From Actinomadura sp. HBU206391 (GTDB taxonomy: Bacteria > Actinomycetota > Actinomycetes > Streptosporangiales > Streptosporangiaceae): DNA of 43,880 nucleotides. The notes below the pieces were generated by a model. It searched no databases. It worked only from the letters and a program-made list of their open reading frames with translations, and was not told the DNA's origin. The position numbers were made by a program, and so were the translations under genes. Shown piece after piece: positions 32,709-41,591 of this stretch. Numbering within the stretch: the first letter of the stretch is position 1; the number at the start of each line of letters is the position of its first letter. The stretch is from NCBI RefSeq assembly GCF_014323665.1, contig NZ_JABVEB010000041.1:1-43880 (forward strand). Reading direction: 5' to 3'.

Positions 32709-33659
32709 ATGACAGAGATTCTCGTCCTCGTCGACCACCTCGACGGCGAGGTGAAGAAGGTCACCTTCGAGCTGCTGACGCTCGCCCGCCGTTTCGGTGA
32801 CGCCGCGGCCGTCTGGATCGGCCCGGGCTACGAAGGAGCCAAGGAGAAGCTGGCCGAGTACGGCGCCGCGAAGGTCTATGTCGCCGCCGACGAGGAGCTG
32901 ACCTCCTACGTCGTCGCGCCGAAGGCCGAGGTGCTGGCTCAGCTGGTGCAGGAGAAGTCCCCGGCCGCGGTGCTGGTCTCCGCGACGGCCGAGGGCAAGG
33001 AGGTCGCCGGCCGGCTGGCCATCAAGATCGACTCTGGGGTGCTCACCGACGTCGTCGATGTTGCGGAGGGCTTCGTCGGGGAGCACTCGATCTTCGGTGG
33101 CGCGATCGTCGCCCAGGCGAAGGTCAAGTCGGGAACGCCGATCATCGCCGTGCGGCCGAACGCCGTCGCGGTCGAGGCGGCGCCGTCCTCGCCGGCGGAG
33201 GAGCAGGTGTCGATCGCACTGACCGACGCCGCCAAGTCGGCCAAGATCGTGGAGAAGGTCATCCAGGAGAAGGGCGAACGGCCCGACCTCACCGAGGCCG
33301 CCATCGTCGTGTCCGGCGGACGCGGTGTCGGCGGCGCGGAGAACTTCAAGATCATTGAAGGTCTGGCCGACTCGCTCGGCGCGGCCGTCGGCGCGTCCCG
33401 CGCCGCGACCGACGCGGGCTGGTATCCGCACCAGTTCCAGGTGGGCCAGACCGGCAAGACCGTGTCGCCACAGCTCTACATCGCGGTGGGCATCTCCGGC
33501 GCGATCCAGCATCGGGCCGGTATGCAGACCTCGAAGACCATCATCGCGATCAACAAGGACGCCGAGGCTCCCATCTTCGAGCTCGTCGACTACGGCGTCG
33601 TGGGCGACCTCTTCCAGGTCGCTCCACAGCTGACCGAAGAGGTCAACAAGCGCAAGTGA
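32709..33659 (+). CDS. etfA: Electron transfer flavoprotein alpha subunit
   Basis: 316 aa from ATG at 32709, with GAGAGGA upstream. EtfA holds the FAD. The C-terminal FAD-binding domain is clear: [67 protein letters not shown] and the final [25 protein letters not shown]. The N-terminal domain is shorter and more variable, as usual. It forms an obligate dimer with the etfB product. The gene ends 6 bp before a strong hairpin terminator, so the transcript is probably bicistronic. Confidence 0.97.
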   Translation: MTEILVLVDHLDGEVKKVTFELLTLARRFGDAAAVWIGPGYEGAKEKLAEYGAAKVYVAADEELTSYVVAPKAEVLAQLVQEKSPAAVLVSATAEGKEVAGRLAIKIDSGVLTDVVDVAEGFVGEHSIFGGAIVAQAKVKSGTPIIAVRPNAVAVEAAPSSPAEEQVSIALTDAAKSAKIVEKVIQEKGERPDLTEAAIVVSGGRGVGGAENFKIIEGLADSLGAAVGASRAATDAGWYPHQFQVGQTGKTVSPQLYIAVGISGAIQHRAGMQTSKTIIAINKDAEAPIFELVDYGVVGDLFQVAPQLTEEVNKRK

Positions 33660-33665
33660 ACCGCT

Positions 33666-33704
33666 GCGGAGCCCCGGCGATGTCCTCCATCGCCGGGGCT
33701 CCGC
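33666..33704 (+). terminator. Rho-independent-type terminator after etfA
   Basis: A perfect 17-bp stem (33666-33682 pairing with 33688-33704) closes a 5-nt TCCTC loop and is followed by TGTTT. It begins 6 bp after the etfA stop. This is the strongest terminator in the window. Confidence 0.85.
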
Positions 33705-33813
33705 TGTTTCAAGGAAGACAACCCGGGCATACCGGTCGTCCAGTACTGGAACCGTTTGGAGCTTCACCAGCGTTGTCAGTGGCGACCGGTTCTCGCATCA
33801 CCCCTAGGGACAC

Positions 33814-34845
33814 ATGGACGCGATCCCCGATCACAACGGCAGGACGCGCCCGGTTTCCGCCGGGCATCTGACCCCCGCTCCCCGCCTTCCAGCGACGACC
33901 GACGACCCCCACCCACTCGCTCTCAGGATCGAGCACATCGCCGAACTCGGCGACCGCGTGCGCGCGAACATCCGCACCGCGGTGCGGATGCCAGGCGATG
34001 TGCTGGACACCGTTCTGGCCGCCGTCCTCGCGGGCGGGCACCTGCTGGTGGAGGACCATCCCGGTGTCGGCAAGACCCAACTCGCGCGCAGTCTCGCGCG
34101 CAGTCTCGACGGGAGGTTCGCACGGGTACAGGCGACCGTCGACCTGCTTCCCGCGGACATCGTCGGCGCCAGCGTCTGGCGTGCGGACACCGCGGCGTTC
34201 GAGTTCCGCCCCGGCCCGATCTTCGCGAACGTCGTGCTCGTCGACGAGCTGAACCGGGCCACCCCGAAGACCCAGTCCGGTCTGCTCGAGGCGATGGAGG
34301 AGCGCCAGGTCACGGTCGACGGGGAGAGCCGGCCGATCCCGGCCCCGTTCATGGTGATCGCCACACAGAATCCCAGTGCCGGCTATGACGGGACCTACTC
34401 GTTGCCGCCCGCTCAGCTCGACCGCTTCCTCGCCAGGGTCTCGCTCGGTTATCCCACGGAGGATCAGGAACTGGCCCTGCTGCGCAAGGGGCCCGACCCC
34501 GTGACCACCCCGGTGTCCAACCCGGCGGAGCTGCTGGCCGCCCAGCAGGCGACCGCCGAGGTGCACGCGTCCGACGCGCTGCTGAGATACGTCGTCGCCC
34601 TGCTCACCGCCACCCGCGAGCATCCGCTCGCCGAGGTGGGGGCCAGCCCCCGGTCCGGTCTGTTGCTCCTGGCGGCCGCGCGGGCGCACGCGGCGCTCGA
34701 CGGGCGTGCCTTCGCGGTGCCCGACGACGTGCAGAAGGTGGCGCCGACCGTGCTGGTACACCGGATTCAACCGGCCTCCGCCGCCCCCGCCCATGCCCAG
34801 GAGGAGGTCGTCATGGACGCCGTGGCGAAGGTACGCGCACGATGA
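33814..34845 (+). CDS. MoxR-family AAA+ ATPase
   Basis: 343 aa. MoxR-type AAA+ protein: Walker A EDHPGVGKTQLA near residue 84, Walker B VVLVDELNRATPKTQSGLLEAMEE, sensor 1 region FMVIATQNPS, and the lid domain SPRSGLLLLAAARAHAALDGR. These ATPases act as chaperones for assembling metal- or complex-containing proteins, usually with DUF58 and transglutaminase or VWA partners, as found here. The first 45 residues are variable. The stop overlaps the DUF58 start (ATGA, 34842-34845). No clear Shine-Dalgarno precedes the ATG. Confidence 0.93.
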   Translation: MDAIPDHNGRTRPVSAGHLTPAPRLPATTDDPHPLALRIEHIAELGDRVRANIRTAVRMPGDVLDTVLAAVLAGGHLLVEDHPGVGKTQLARSLARSLDGRFARVQATVDLLPADIVGASVWRADTAAFEFRPGPIFANVVLVDELNRATPKTQSGLLEAMEERQVTVDGESRPIPAPFMVIATQNPSAGYDGTYSLPPAQLDRFLARVSLGYPTEDQELALLRKGPDPVTTPVSNPAELLAAQQATAEVHASDALLRYVVALLTATREHPLAEVGASPRSGLLLLAAARAHAALDGRAFAVPDDVQKVAPTVLVHRIQPASAAPAHAQEEVVMDAVAKVRAR

Positions 34846-36053
34846 ACCGGGCGGCGGTGTGGCTCGCGGCGGCGGTCGGGCTGGCCGTCTGCGCCGCCAC
34901 CGTCGTTTCCCTGACACTTTTCGCGCTGGCGGTCGGTCTCGTCGTGGTCGTGGCGTCGGCCGCCGCGACGGTGACGGCGGCCGCCCGCCGCGTGACCGTG
35001 ACGCGTTCACTGGCCGAGCGGGAGGTACGTGAGAACGAACCCCTCCTGCTGAGCTTCGGCGTCCACGGTGTCGGCGGGCTGCCGGTGCGGCTCGAGGTCC
35101 TCGCCGGCGATGAGCCCGGCGACGAGGTCTGGGTGCCGGTCGAGGAGATCGACGGCACCATGCCGCTCACCGTCGGACGCCGCGGCGCGTACCGGCTGGA
35201 GCCCACTCCGGTCCGGCTGGTCGACATCTTCGGAATCTTCCGCCGGACGGTGCTCGCGGGGGAGCCGGAGCCCGTTCTCGTGCTGCCCACGCCCGACGCC
35301 GGCGCGCGCATCCCGGTCCCGCCGGGCGCTCCCGCCGAGGACCTCGACCCGGACGGCCTGCGGCCGTACGTGCCTGGCAGCCCGGTGGGCCGGATCCACT
35401 GGGCGTCACTGGCGCGCGGTGGCGACCTGCACGAGCGCCGGTTCGCCAGTCCACCCGCCGGGCTGCCGCTGGTGATCGTCGAGACGGCCGGAACGGAGGA
35501 CCCCGCCGAGCTGGACTGGGTCGCCCGTGCCGCCGCCGGGTGTGTCCTCCGGCTCGCCGGGTCCGGCGGCTGCAAGGTCATGCTGCCCGGCGACAAGGCC
35601 GTGACCGAGGTGACCGACGCGGGGACCTGTCACGCCGTACACCGCCGCCTCGCCACCCTCGACACCGCGCCCGTGGGGTCCGCGCCGCGGCTGTTCGACG
35701 CCGGGCCGACCTCGGTCGTGCGGTTCCCGGCCGGACTGGTCGTCCCGCCGCCGTCTCCGCTGCCGCCCGGCGTCGTGCCCATGCCCGCCGAGGCCGTACC
35801 GCCCGCAGAGACCGGGTACGGAAACGATGGCGCCGGCCAGGACTCGCGCGCAGGTCGGCCGCCCGTGCGCGACGATCCCCGAGGTGAGGTGCCCGCAGCC
35901 GACCGGGCCGCCAGGGGCCGGGCCAAGGCGGACCAGGCCAATGCGGACCGGGCCAATGCGGACCGGGCCAGAGCGGACCGGGTCGTAGCGGATCGGGTCA
36001 TCGGCGAGCGGTCCGTACGGGAGCGGTCGGTTCAACGGGGGAAGGCGTCGTGA
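34842..36053 (+). CDS. DUF58 domain protein with repetitive C-terminal tail
   Basis: 403 aa. Two membrane segments at residues 1-48 (AVWLAAAVGLAVCAATVVSL, then LFALAVGLVVVVASAAATV) are followed by a beta-rich domain and the DUF58 signature DPDGLRPYVPGSPVGRIHWASLARGGDLHERRFASP (about 165-205). DUF58 proteins are the regular partner of MoxR ATPases. The last 100 residues are Pro/Ala- and Arg-rich and include five successive pentapeptides of the form A-D-x-x-x, encoded by 15-bp DNA repeats. The start overlaps moxR and the stop overlaps the transglutaminase start (GTGA), so all three are coupled. Confidence 0.9.
   Translation: MNRAAVWLAAAVGLAVCAATVVSLTLFALAVGLVVVVASAAATVTAAARRVTVTRSLAEREVRENEPLLLSFGVHGVGGLPVRLEVLAGDEPGDEVWVPVEEIDGTMPLTVGRRGAYRLEPTPVRLVDIFGIFRRTVLAGEPEPVLVLPTPDAGARIPVPPGAPAEDLDPDGLRPYVPGSPVGRIHWASLARGGDLHERRFASPPAGLPLVIVETAGTEDPAELDWVARAAAGCVLRLAGSGGCKVMLPGDKAVTEVTDAGTCHAVHRRLATLDTAPVGSAPRLFDAGPTSVVRFPAGLVVPPPSPLPPGVVPMPAEAVPPAETGYGNDGAGQDSRAGRPPVRDDPRGEVPAADRAARGRAKADQANADRANADRARADRVVADRVIGERSVRERSVQRGKAS
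35928..36002 (+). repeat. Five 15-bp tandem repeats inside the DUF58 gene
   Basis: Units of the form GCGGACCGGGCCAAT begin at 35928, 35943, 35958, 35973 and 35988, drifting toward the 3' end. They encode ADQAN, ADRAN, ADRAR, ADRVV and ADRVI. In-frame slippage could change the copy number between strains. Confidence 0.85.
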
Positions 36054-38215
36054 CGGCGCTCTCCAGGACGGTGCCGGCGCAGCCCGGCCATTCCGCGACC
36101 CGGCGGGCGCCGGGCGTCAAAGGGGCGTTGGCGGTGCTCGCCGCGGTGGCTGCGGCGGCCGGTGCGTGGTCGGCGTTGCTGGGCGGAGCGGTCCTGCGGG
36201 TGGTGCCGGTCGCCATCGCCGCCGCCGCGCTCACCGTGCTGCGTCCCGCGCCGCGCCTCAACGCGGCGCTGCTTGCCGGGTGGCTTCCCACCGCGGTGGT
36301 CATCGCCGGTGTGCCAGGAGAGCGTTGGTGGCCGGACCAGTGGATGCAGCTGCTGCGCGATCTGTCCGACGGGGCGTCGATGCTCGCGACCCTGGGCCCG
36401 GGCCGGGTGGAGGGCGATCCGTGGCCGGTGGCCGTCTGGTTGCTGCTCACCGGGGCGGTCTGGCTGGCAGCCGGTGCGATGGGGGCGGCGAGGACCGCCC
36501 CGGGTTCGTTGCGCACGATCGCCTTCGCGCTGCTGGTCGCCCCCTGGGCGTTGGCCGTGGCGGTGCGTCAGTCCGACGACGCGGCCTGGCAGGGCGCCGT
36601 GATCCTCTTCGCGGCCTGCCTGTGGTTCGCGCCGCGCCACGCCTCGGCCGTACCGGTGCTGGCCCTGGGCACCGGCGCCGCCCTGGTGTCGGCGTTGACC
36701 GCGCACGCCCTCGGCCCGAAGGAACCGTGGCTGGCGCTGGACGACGTCTTCAAGCGTGAGGCGCAGTTCACCCGGCTGGACACGACACAGACGTACGGCC
36801 CGCTGCGGGGCCGTCGCAGCGGCGCCACCATGCTGCAGGTCACCGCGCCCGAGCCCGCGCTGTGGCGGATGCAAGTGCTCGAACGCTACAGCTACCGCGG
36901 TTGGGAGGTGAGCTCCCGGTCCGGCGTGGAACTGCCCGAGCCGGCCGCGCAGCCGGTCGACATCGACGTCAAGGTCGAAGGGCTGAGGAGCGACATGGTC
37001 GTGTCCCCGGGGGCGATCCGCTCCGTCACCGCCGAGGGGAAGAGCAGTGAGGGCCACGGTGCCTCCAGGCGGCTCACGCCCGTGCCCAAGCGCGGCGATT
37101 CCTACAGCGTTCGCGCGAATGTGGTGCGCGCCACCGCGGATCAGTTGCGCGCGGCTCCGCCTCCGAGCGATCCGCGGATAGAGGACTACACAAGGCTGTG
37201 GTCGAGATACGGAACGCAGGGCCGGGTCGACTGGTTCGGCGCGCCGCCCTACCGTTCGCCCAGGGAGTCGCGGCGGTACGTGGCCAGCCAGATGGAGCAG
37301 ATCGACGGCTCGGCGTTCCAGGCCGTGCTCGAGCTGTCGCAGCGGCTCACCGCGGGCACGCGCAATCAGTTCGAGGTGGTCGAGCGGGTGCAGCGCTACC
37401 TCACCGAAGGCGACCGCTTCCGCTACACCACGGACGTGCCAAGGGCCGGCCGGTACCCGCTCATGGACTTCCTGCTGTACGACCGGGCCGGCTACTGCCA
37501 GCACTTCGCCGGGGCGGCGGCCCTCCTGCTGCGCATGGCCGGGGTCCCCACCCGGGTGGCGGTCGGCTTCGCCACCGGGCTACGGGCGGGCGACGGTCAC
37601 TACAGCGTGCGTGACGCCGACGCCCACGCCTGGATAGAGGTCTACTTCCAGAACTACGGATGGGTACCCTTCAACCCCACTCCGTCGGCGGCGGACGCCG
37701 AGATTCCAGAAGAGCTCGACCCTCTCACCCCTCCCGCGGAGGCCGGCCGGGACGCGACGGCCGCGACCGCCTGGGCCGGTGCCGCGATACCGCTCGTTCT
37801 CACCCTGGGCGTCGTCGCGGTCGTACGACGCCGGCGGCGCGACCCGCGGACAGAGCTCGGTGAGCTGCTCGAGCGGTTGGCGCGGCAGACCGGCGCACAG
37901 GTGGAACCGTCCACCACGCTGAGCGAGCTGCGCGGCAGGCTGGCCCGGATCGGCCCGCGCAGCGCCGCACTCGCGACCGAGGCCGAACACGCGAGGTTCG
38001 CGCCCGATTCCGAGCGGGCCCGGGGTCATCCATGGATCCGGATGGCCCGTGCACTGGTCGCCGACCTCGGCACCGCGCGTGCGGTGTTGATCCTGCTCAC
38101 GCCCGTCCGCCGGCCGTTCCACTCGGTTGCGCCCGGGCCGCTGCGTACCCGCCTCCGCGCGGCCTCGCCCACGCGGGTGCGTGCGCGCTTGCGGGCGAGG
38201 CGGCCGCGTACCTGA
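36050..38215 (+). CDS. Membrane transglutaminase-like protein (TgpA/DUF3488 type)
   Basis: 721 aa, GTG start overlapping the DUF58 stop. About six hydrophobic segments in the first 220 residues, an extracytoplasmic transglutaminase core, a final membrane span (AIPLVLTLGVVAVV, about 583-597) and a cytoplasmic tail of about 125 residues. The core has the catalytic Cys483 in RAGYCQHFAGAA and His526 in DADAHAWIEV. The position usually occupied by the third residue is GWVPFNPTP, with Asn542 where many homologues have Asp. With MoxR and DUF58 this forms the familiar three-gene unit, probably acting on cell-envelope peptides or proteins; substrates are unknown. Confidence 0.9.
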   Translation: MTALSRTVPAQPGHSATRRAPGVKGALAVLAAVAAAAGAWSALLGGAVLRVVPVAIAAAALTVLRPAPRLNAALLAGWLPTAVVIAGVPGERWWPDQWMQLLRDLSDGASMLATLGPGRVEGDPWPVAVWLLLTGAVWLAAGAMGAARTAPGSLRTIAFALLVAPWALAVAVRQSDDAAWQGAVILFAACLWFAPRHASAVPVLALGTGAALVSALTAHALGPKEPWLALDDVFKREAQFTRLDTTQTYGPLRGRRSGATMLQVTAPEPALWRMQVLERYSYRGWEVSSRSGVELPEPAAQPVDIDVKVEGLRSDMVVSPGAIRSVTAEGKSSEGHGASRRLTPVPKRGDSYSVRANVVRATADQLRAAPPPSDPRIEDYTRLWSRYGTQGRVDWFGAPPYRSPRESRRYVASQMEQIDGSAFQAVLELSQRLTAGTRNQFEVVERVQRYLTEGDRFRYTTDVPRAGRYPLMDFLLYDRAGYCQHFAGAAALLLRMAGVPTRVAVGFATGLRAGDGHYSVRDADAHAWIEVYFQNYGWVPFNPTPSAADAEIPEELDPLTPPAEAGRDATAATAWAGAAIPLVLTLGVVAVVRRRRRDPRTELGELLERLARQTGAQVEPSTTLSELRGRLARIGPRSAALATEAEHARFAPDSERARGHPWIRMARALVADLGTARAVLILLTPVRRPFHSVAPGPLRTRLRAASPTRVRARLRARRPRT

Positions 38216-38349
38216 CGCACGTCCGGGTGACGTGCTCGGGCGGTGTGCCGGGGCCGGTGCGCCCGGTGACGTGCCGGCGCGGTGCGTCCAGGTCCTGCGC
38301 TCAGGTCGTGCGTCGGATTCTGCGCGCAGGTGGTGCGCCGCGGTGGTGT

Positions 38350-39549
38350 TCAGGCGGCGACGAGCTCCGGCACCGAATCCGTGGCGGGCCCTGGATCGGA
38401 CGCGGCGAAGTCGGTCCGCTCGGTGACCGGCAGGAACCGGGCGCCGACGGCGATCATCAGCGCGAGCGCCACCACGATCGTGAGGCCCATCCGGAGCGAC
38501 GTTCGGTCCGCGAGGAGGCCGATCACCATCGGTCCGAGCAGCAGACCGCCGTATCCCATGGTGCCGACCTGGGCGATCGCGGCCGCGGATCGGCCGGGCG
38601 CGACCGTGCCGGACAGCGACACCATCGTCGGCACCACCGTGCAGACCGCCGTGCCCGTGAGGAAGAAGCCGATGAGGGCGACCGGGGTCGACGGGGCCAG
38701 CAGCACGACGCTCATCGCGGCCGCGGTGAGGAGACCGCCGAGGGTGAGCAGCAGCCGCGTACCGAGCAGGACGCGCAGCCGGTCGCCGACCAGCCGTCCG
38801 CTCAGCATGGCGAGTTCGAACAGTGGGTAGCCGAGTGCCGCGACGGCCTCGGACGCGCGCAGCTCGTCGTGCAGCAGCAGGCCGCTCCAGTCGGCTATCG
38901 CGCCCTCGGCCATGAAGGCCAGGAAGGTCAGTGTGCCGATGAGGTAGACCACCATCGGCAGCCTGGCCCGTCGTTCCCCGTCACGTGCCATGACGGCCGG
39001 CGGGTCGGCGAGGTACATGCGGCCTATGAGCAGCGCTGCCGTCAGCGCGAGGACGGCAGCGGCGAGAACGGCACGGGTGAAGGACAGGTGCAGGAGCGCG
39101 GTGAGCGACCCGAACAGGCCGCCGCTCAGCGCGCCGACGCACCAGCCGGCGTGCATGCCGCTCATCAGAGGCCGCCCGTGGGCTCGTTCGACCACGCTCG
39201 CCTGGGCGTTCATGGAGACGTCCATGACACCGAACGCCATGCCGAACAGCGCGATGGCGACGAGCAGCAGCCCGTAGGTCGGTGCGACGGCCACCAAAGC
39301 GGCGGTGACCGCGGCCAGCGGCGCGGCGATGCGCAGGACCGCGCGGCTGCCGGTGCGCGCGATGACCCCGCGCAAGCCCTGCATCGCGATGATCGCGGCG
39401 ACACCCCAGATGAGCAGCACGATGCCGATGTCGCGCGCGCCGATGTCGAACTTGGCCGACAGCGCGGGCATGCGCGCCACCCAGACGCCGCACAGCAGGC
39501 CGCCGAGAGCGAAGGCCAGGAAAGTGCCCAGGCGGGCACGGAACAGCAT
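38350..39549 (-). CDS. MFS transporter (exporter)
   Basis: 399 aa with about 12 membrane spans. ATG with AAGGAG 8 nt upstream. RLGTFLAFALGGLLCGVWVARMPAL, GMAFGVMDVSMNAQASVVERAHGRPLMSGMHAGW and GYLLGPMVIGLLADR-like segments match the YbjJ/fucose-permease-like MFS subgroup, whose members are often efflux or sugar carriers. Substrate cannot be read from the sequence. It lies 132 bp downstream of the TetR gene on the same strand, so it is likely controlled by it, either from the tetR promoter or from one in the gap. Convergent with the transglutaminase gene across 134 bp of GC-rich sequence with no clear hairpin. Confidence 0.9.
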   Translation of the reverse strand: MLFRARLGTFLAFALGGLLCGVWVARMPALSAKFDIGARDIGIVLLIWGVAAIIAMQGLRGVIARTGSRAVLRIAAPLAAVTAALVAVAPTYGLLLVAIALFGMAFGVMDVSMNAQASVVERAHGRPLMSGMHAGWCVGALSGGLFGSLTALLHLSFTRAVLAAAVLALTAALLIGRMYLADPPAVMARDGERRARLPMVVYLIGTLTFLAFMAEGAIADWSGLLLHDELRASEAVAALGYPLFELAMLSGRLVGDRLRVLLGTRLLLTLGGLLTAAAMSVVLLAPSTPVALIGFFLTGTAVCTVVPTMVSLSGTVAPGRSAAAIAQVGTMGYGGLLLGPMVIGLLADRTSLRMGLTIVVALALMIAVGARFLPVTERTDFAASDPGPATDSVPELVAA

Positions 39550-39681
39550 TTCAGTGACTCCTTCGGGGAGACGGCGTGCGCGTGACGCCGGCGGACTGGT
39601 CTCGCGGCTCGACGGCGGCCGCCGACCGGGATCGGAACGGGGAGATGCGGGGGAGTTGCGAGGAGGGTGCGGGACGGCGCG

Positions 39682-40215
39682 TCAGGACCGGAGCAGACTC
39701 AGCAGTCGCTCGCGCAGGGCCGCGTAATCTTCCGTATCGAAGATCCGGGTGTCGTGTCCGACCACTTCCCACAGGCCTTCGGCCGCGAGGCGTACGACCA
39801 CCGCGGTGACCGGGTCGGGATCCTCGCCGGGATCGCGCCGATGCCAGCGGATCATCGCCTCACGTAGCGGCGCGATGAGCTCCCGATCGGCGGCCGCCGC
39901 GGTGATGCCCGCCCATCGTCGGCGGGTCCGGGCTCCTTCGCTGCCGGTGAGGGTCGCGAACGTCGCCTCGACATAGGCCCGGCTGTAGGATCCGGGGCGG
40001 CCGTCGTCGTAGGAGGCGACGAGTGCGTCGAACTCCTCGATCACACGGCCGACCAGCCCTTTGATCAGGGCTTCCTTGGTGGGGAAGTGGTAGAGAAGAC
40101 CACCCTTGCTCACACCGGCGCGATCCGCGACGGCGGACAGCGTGAGAGCCTGCGTGCCGTGCTGACAGAGCACGAGTTCCGCGGCGTCGAGGATGGCTTC
40201 ACGTTTCATGACCAT
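39682..40215 (-). CDS. TetR/AcrR-family transcriptional regulator
   Basis: 177 aa from ATG at 40215; a second in-frame ATG at 40209 is equally possible, and an upstream TTG is not needed. The N-terminal HTH (MKREAILDAAELVLCQHGTQ, LTLSAVADRAGVSKGGLLYHFPTKEALI) is typical. The C-terminal ligand domain is short, similar to TetR_C_6-like regulators of MFS pumps. A perfect palindrome lies within its own promoter (40220-40241), so autorepression is very likely, and the MFS gene downstream is the natural target. The predicted start of transcription coincides with the start codon, implying a leaderless mRNA. Confidence 0.92.
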   Translation of the reverse strand: MVMKREAILDAAELVLCQHGTQALTLSAVADRAGVSKGGLLYHFPTKEALIKGLVGRVIEEFDALVASYDDGRPGSYSRAYVEATFATLTGSEGARTRRRWAGITAAAADRELIAPLREAMIRWHRRDPGEDPDPVTAVVVRLAAEGLWEVVGHDTRIFDTEDYAALRERLLSLLRS

Positions 40216-40218
40216 CAA

Positions 40219-40247
40219 ACTGTACCGTCTGGACGGTACAGCGACAA
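40219..40247 (-). promoter_or_regulatory. tetR promoter with operator filling the spacer
   Basis: On the - strand, TTGTCG (40247-40242) and TACAGT (40224-40219) are 17 bp apart. A palindrome with 10-bp arms CTGTACCGTC/GACGGTACAG and a 2-bp centre (40220-40241) covers the whole spacer and part of the -10. Binding would block RNA polymerase. The ATG follows the -10 by only 3 nt (40215) or 9 nt (40209). Confidence 0.75.
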
Positions 40248-40336
40248 ACGTGTCACCGCGCTGCGCCGTGTGGAGGCGGCATCAGAGGGGGACCGGCACT
40301 GGAAGACCGGCTCTCCACGGCTAGGCTGAAGCCGCC

Positions 40337-41491
40337 ATGGTGACCTATCTCGACCACGCCGCCACCACTCCGATGGTCGCGGAGTCCATCGCCGCGATGA
40401 CGGCGGAGCTCGGCCAAGTGGGCAACCCGTCGTCTCTGCACTCCGTCGGCAGACGCGCCAGGCGCGTCGTCGAGGAGTCGCGGGAGATCATCGCTGAGGC
40501 GTTCAACGCCCGCCCCAGTGAAGTCATCTTCACCGGAGGCGGAACCGAGGCCGACAACCTGGCCGTCAAGGGGTTGTTCTGGGCGCGTCGCGCGGCCGAC
40601 CCGCGCAGGACCCGGGTGCTGGCCAGCGCGATCGAACACCACGCGGTGCTCGACGCGGCACGGTGGCTGGCCGACCACGAGGGCGCTCGGGTCGAGCTGA
40701 TCCCGGTCGACGAGTACGGCCGGGTGAATCCGGACACGCTACGCGCCATGATGGGCGAGGACGTGGCCGTCGTCACCGTCATGTGGGCGAACAACGAGGT
40801 CGGCACGCTGCAGCCGATCGAGGAGCTGGCGGCCGTCGCCCGTGAGCACGGCGTCCCGTTCCACTCCGACGCGGTGCAGGCCGCCGGCCAGCTCAAAGTC
40901 GACTTCGCCGCCGGCGGCGACGCGCTCACCATCAGCGGGCACAAGCTCGGCGGGCCGCTCGGCGTAGGCGCCCTGCTGCTCGCCAAGGGCGTCGACCCGA
41001 CCCCGGTGCTGCACGGCGGCGGTCAGGAGCGCGACGTGCGCTCAGGCACGCTCGACACCCCGGCCATCGCCGGTTTCGCGGCCGCCGTGCAGGTCAGCGC
41101 GGCCAATCGCGCTCACAACGCGGCGCGGCTCGGCGTGCTGCGCGACGCGCTCGTCGACGGTGTGCGCGCCGCAGTGCCGGACGTCGTGCTCAACGGTCAC
41201 CCCACACTGCGGCTGCCGGGCAACGCGCACTTTTCCTTCCCGGGGTGCGAGGGCGACGCGCTTCTCATGCTCCTCGACGCGCGCGGGATCGAGTGCTCCA
41301 CCGGTTCGGCGTGCTCGGCCGGGGTCTCCCAGCCCAGCCACGTGCTGCTGGCGATGGGCGCCGACGCCGCACGAGCCCGCGGCTCCCTGCGGCTCACGCT
41401 CGGCCACAACTCGACCGCCGAGGACGTCGACGCGCTCATCGACGCCATCGGACCTGTGGTCGAGCGCGCGCGGCGCGCCGGTCTGACCTGA
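40337..41491 (+). CDS. Cysteine desulfurase, NifS/IscS type
   Basis: 384 aa. PLP enzyme that removes sulfur from cysteine and carries it as a persulfide. N-terminal [44 protein letters not shown]; the PLP lysine K203 in S-G-H-K-L-G-G; and the sulfur-accepting Cys326 in STGSACSAG. The final segment [18 protein letters not shown] is typical. The ATG has no Shine-Dalgarno, while TAGGCT (40322-40327) is 9 nt upstream, fitting a leaderless transcript. mnmA starts 2.3 kb downstream on the same strand, so donation of sulfur for tRNA thiolation is the most likely role; general Fe-S supply is also possible. Confidence 0.95.
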   Translation: MVTYLDHAATTPMVAESIAAMTAELGQVGNPSSLHSVGRRARRVVEESREIIAEAFNARPSEVIFTGGGTEADNLAVKGLFWARRAADPRRTRVLASAIEHHAVLDAARWLADHEGARVELIPVDEYGRVNPDTLRAMMGEDVAVVTVMWANNEVGTLQPIEELAAVAREHGVPFHSDAVQAAGQLKVDFAAGGDALTISGHKLGGPLGVGALLLAKGVDPTPVLHGGGQERDVRSGTLDTPAIAGFAAAVQVSAANRAHNAARLGVLRDALVDGVRAAVPDVVLNGHPTLRLPGNAHFSFPGCEGDALLMLLDARGIECSTGSACSAGVSQPSHVLLAMGADAARARGSLRLTLGHNSTAEDVDALIDAIGPVVERARRAGLT

Positions 41492-41497
41492 CGCGCC

Positions 41498-41514
41498 TCC
41501 CGCGGCCCGCGGGA
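41498..41514 (+). terminator. Short hairpin after the cysteine desulfurase gene
   Basis: TCCCGCG-GCC-CGCGGGA, 7-bp stem and 3-nt loop, 7 bp after the stop. No T-run follows, so it is a weak candidate. Confidence 0.35.
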
Positions 41515-41591
41515 TTCGAGTACGTCGCATTCGACGGCTCGGTTTGATCCAAGTGCCGTCGGGCAAAGCGTGTTTGGCACAAGGAGGTCCA

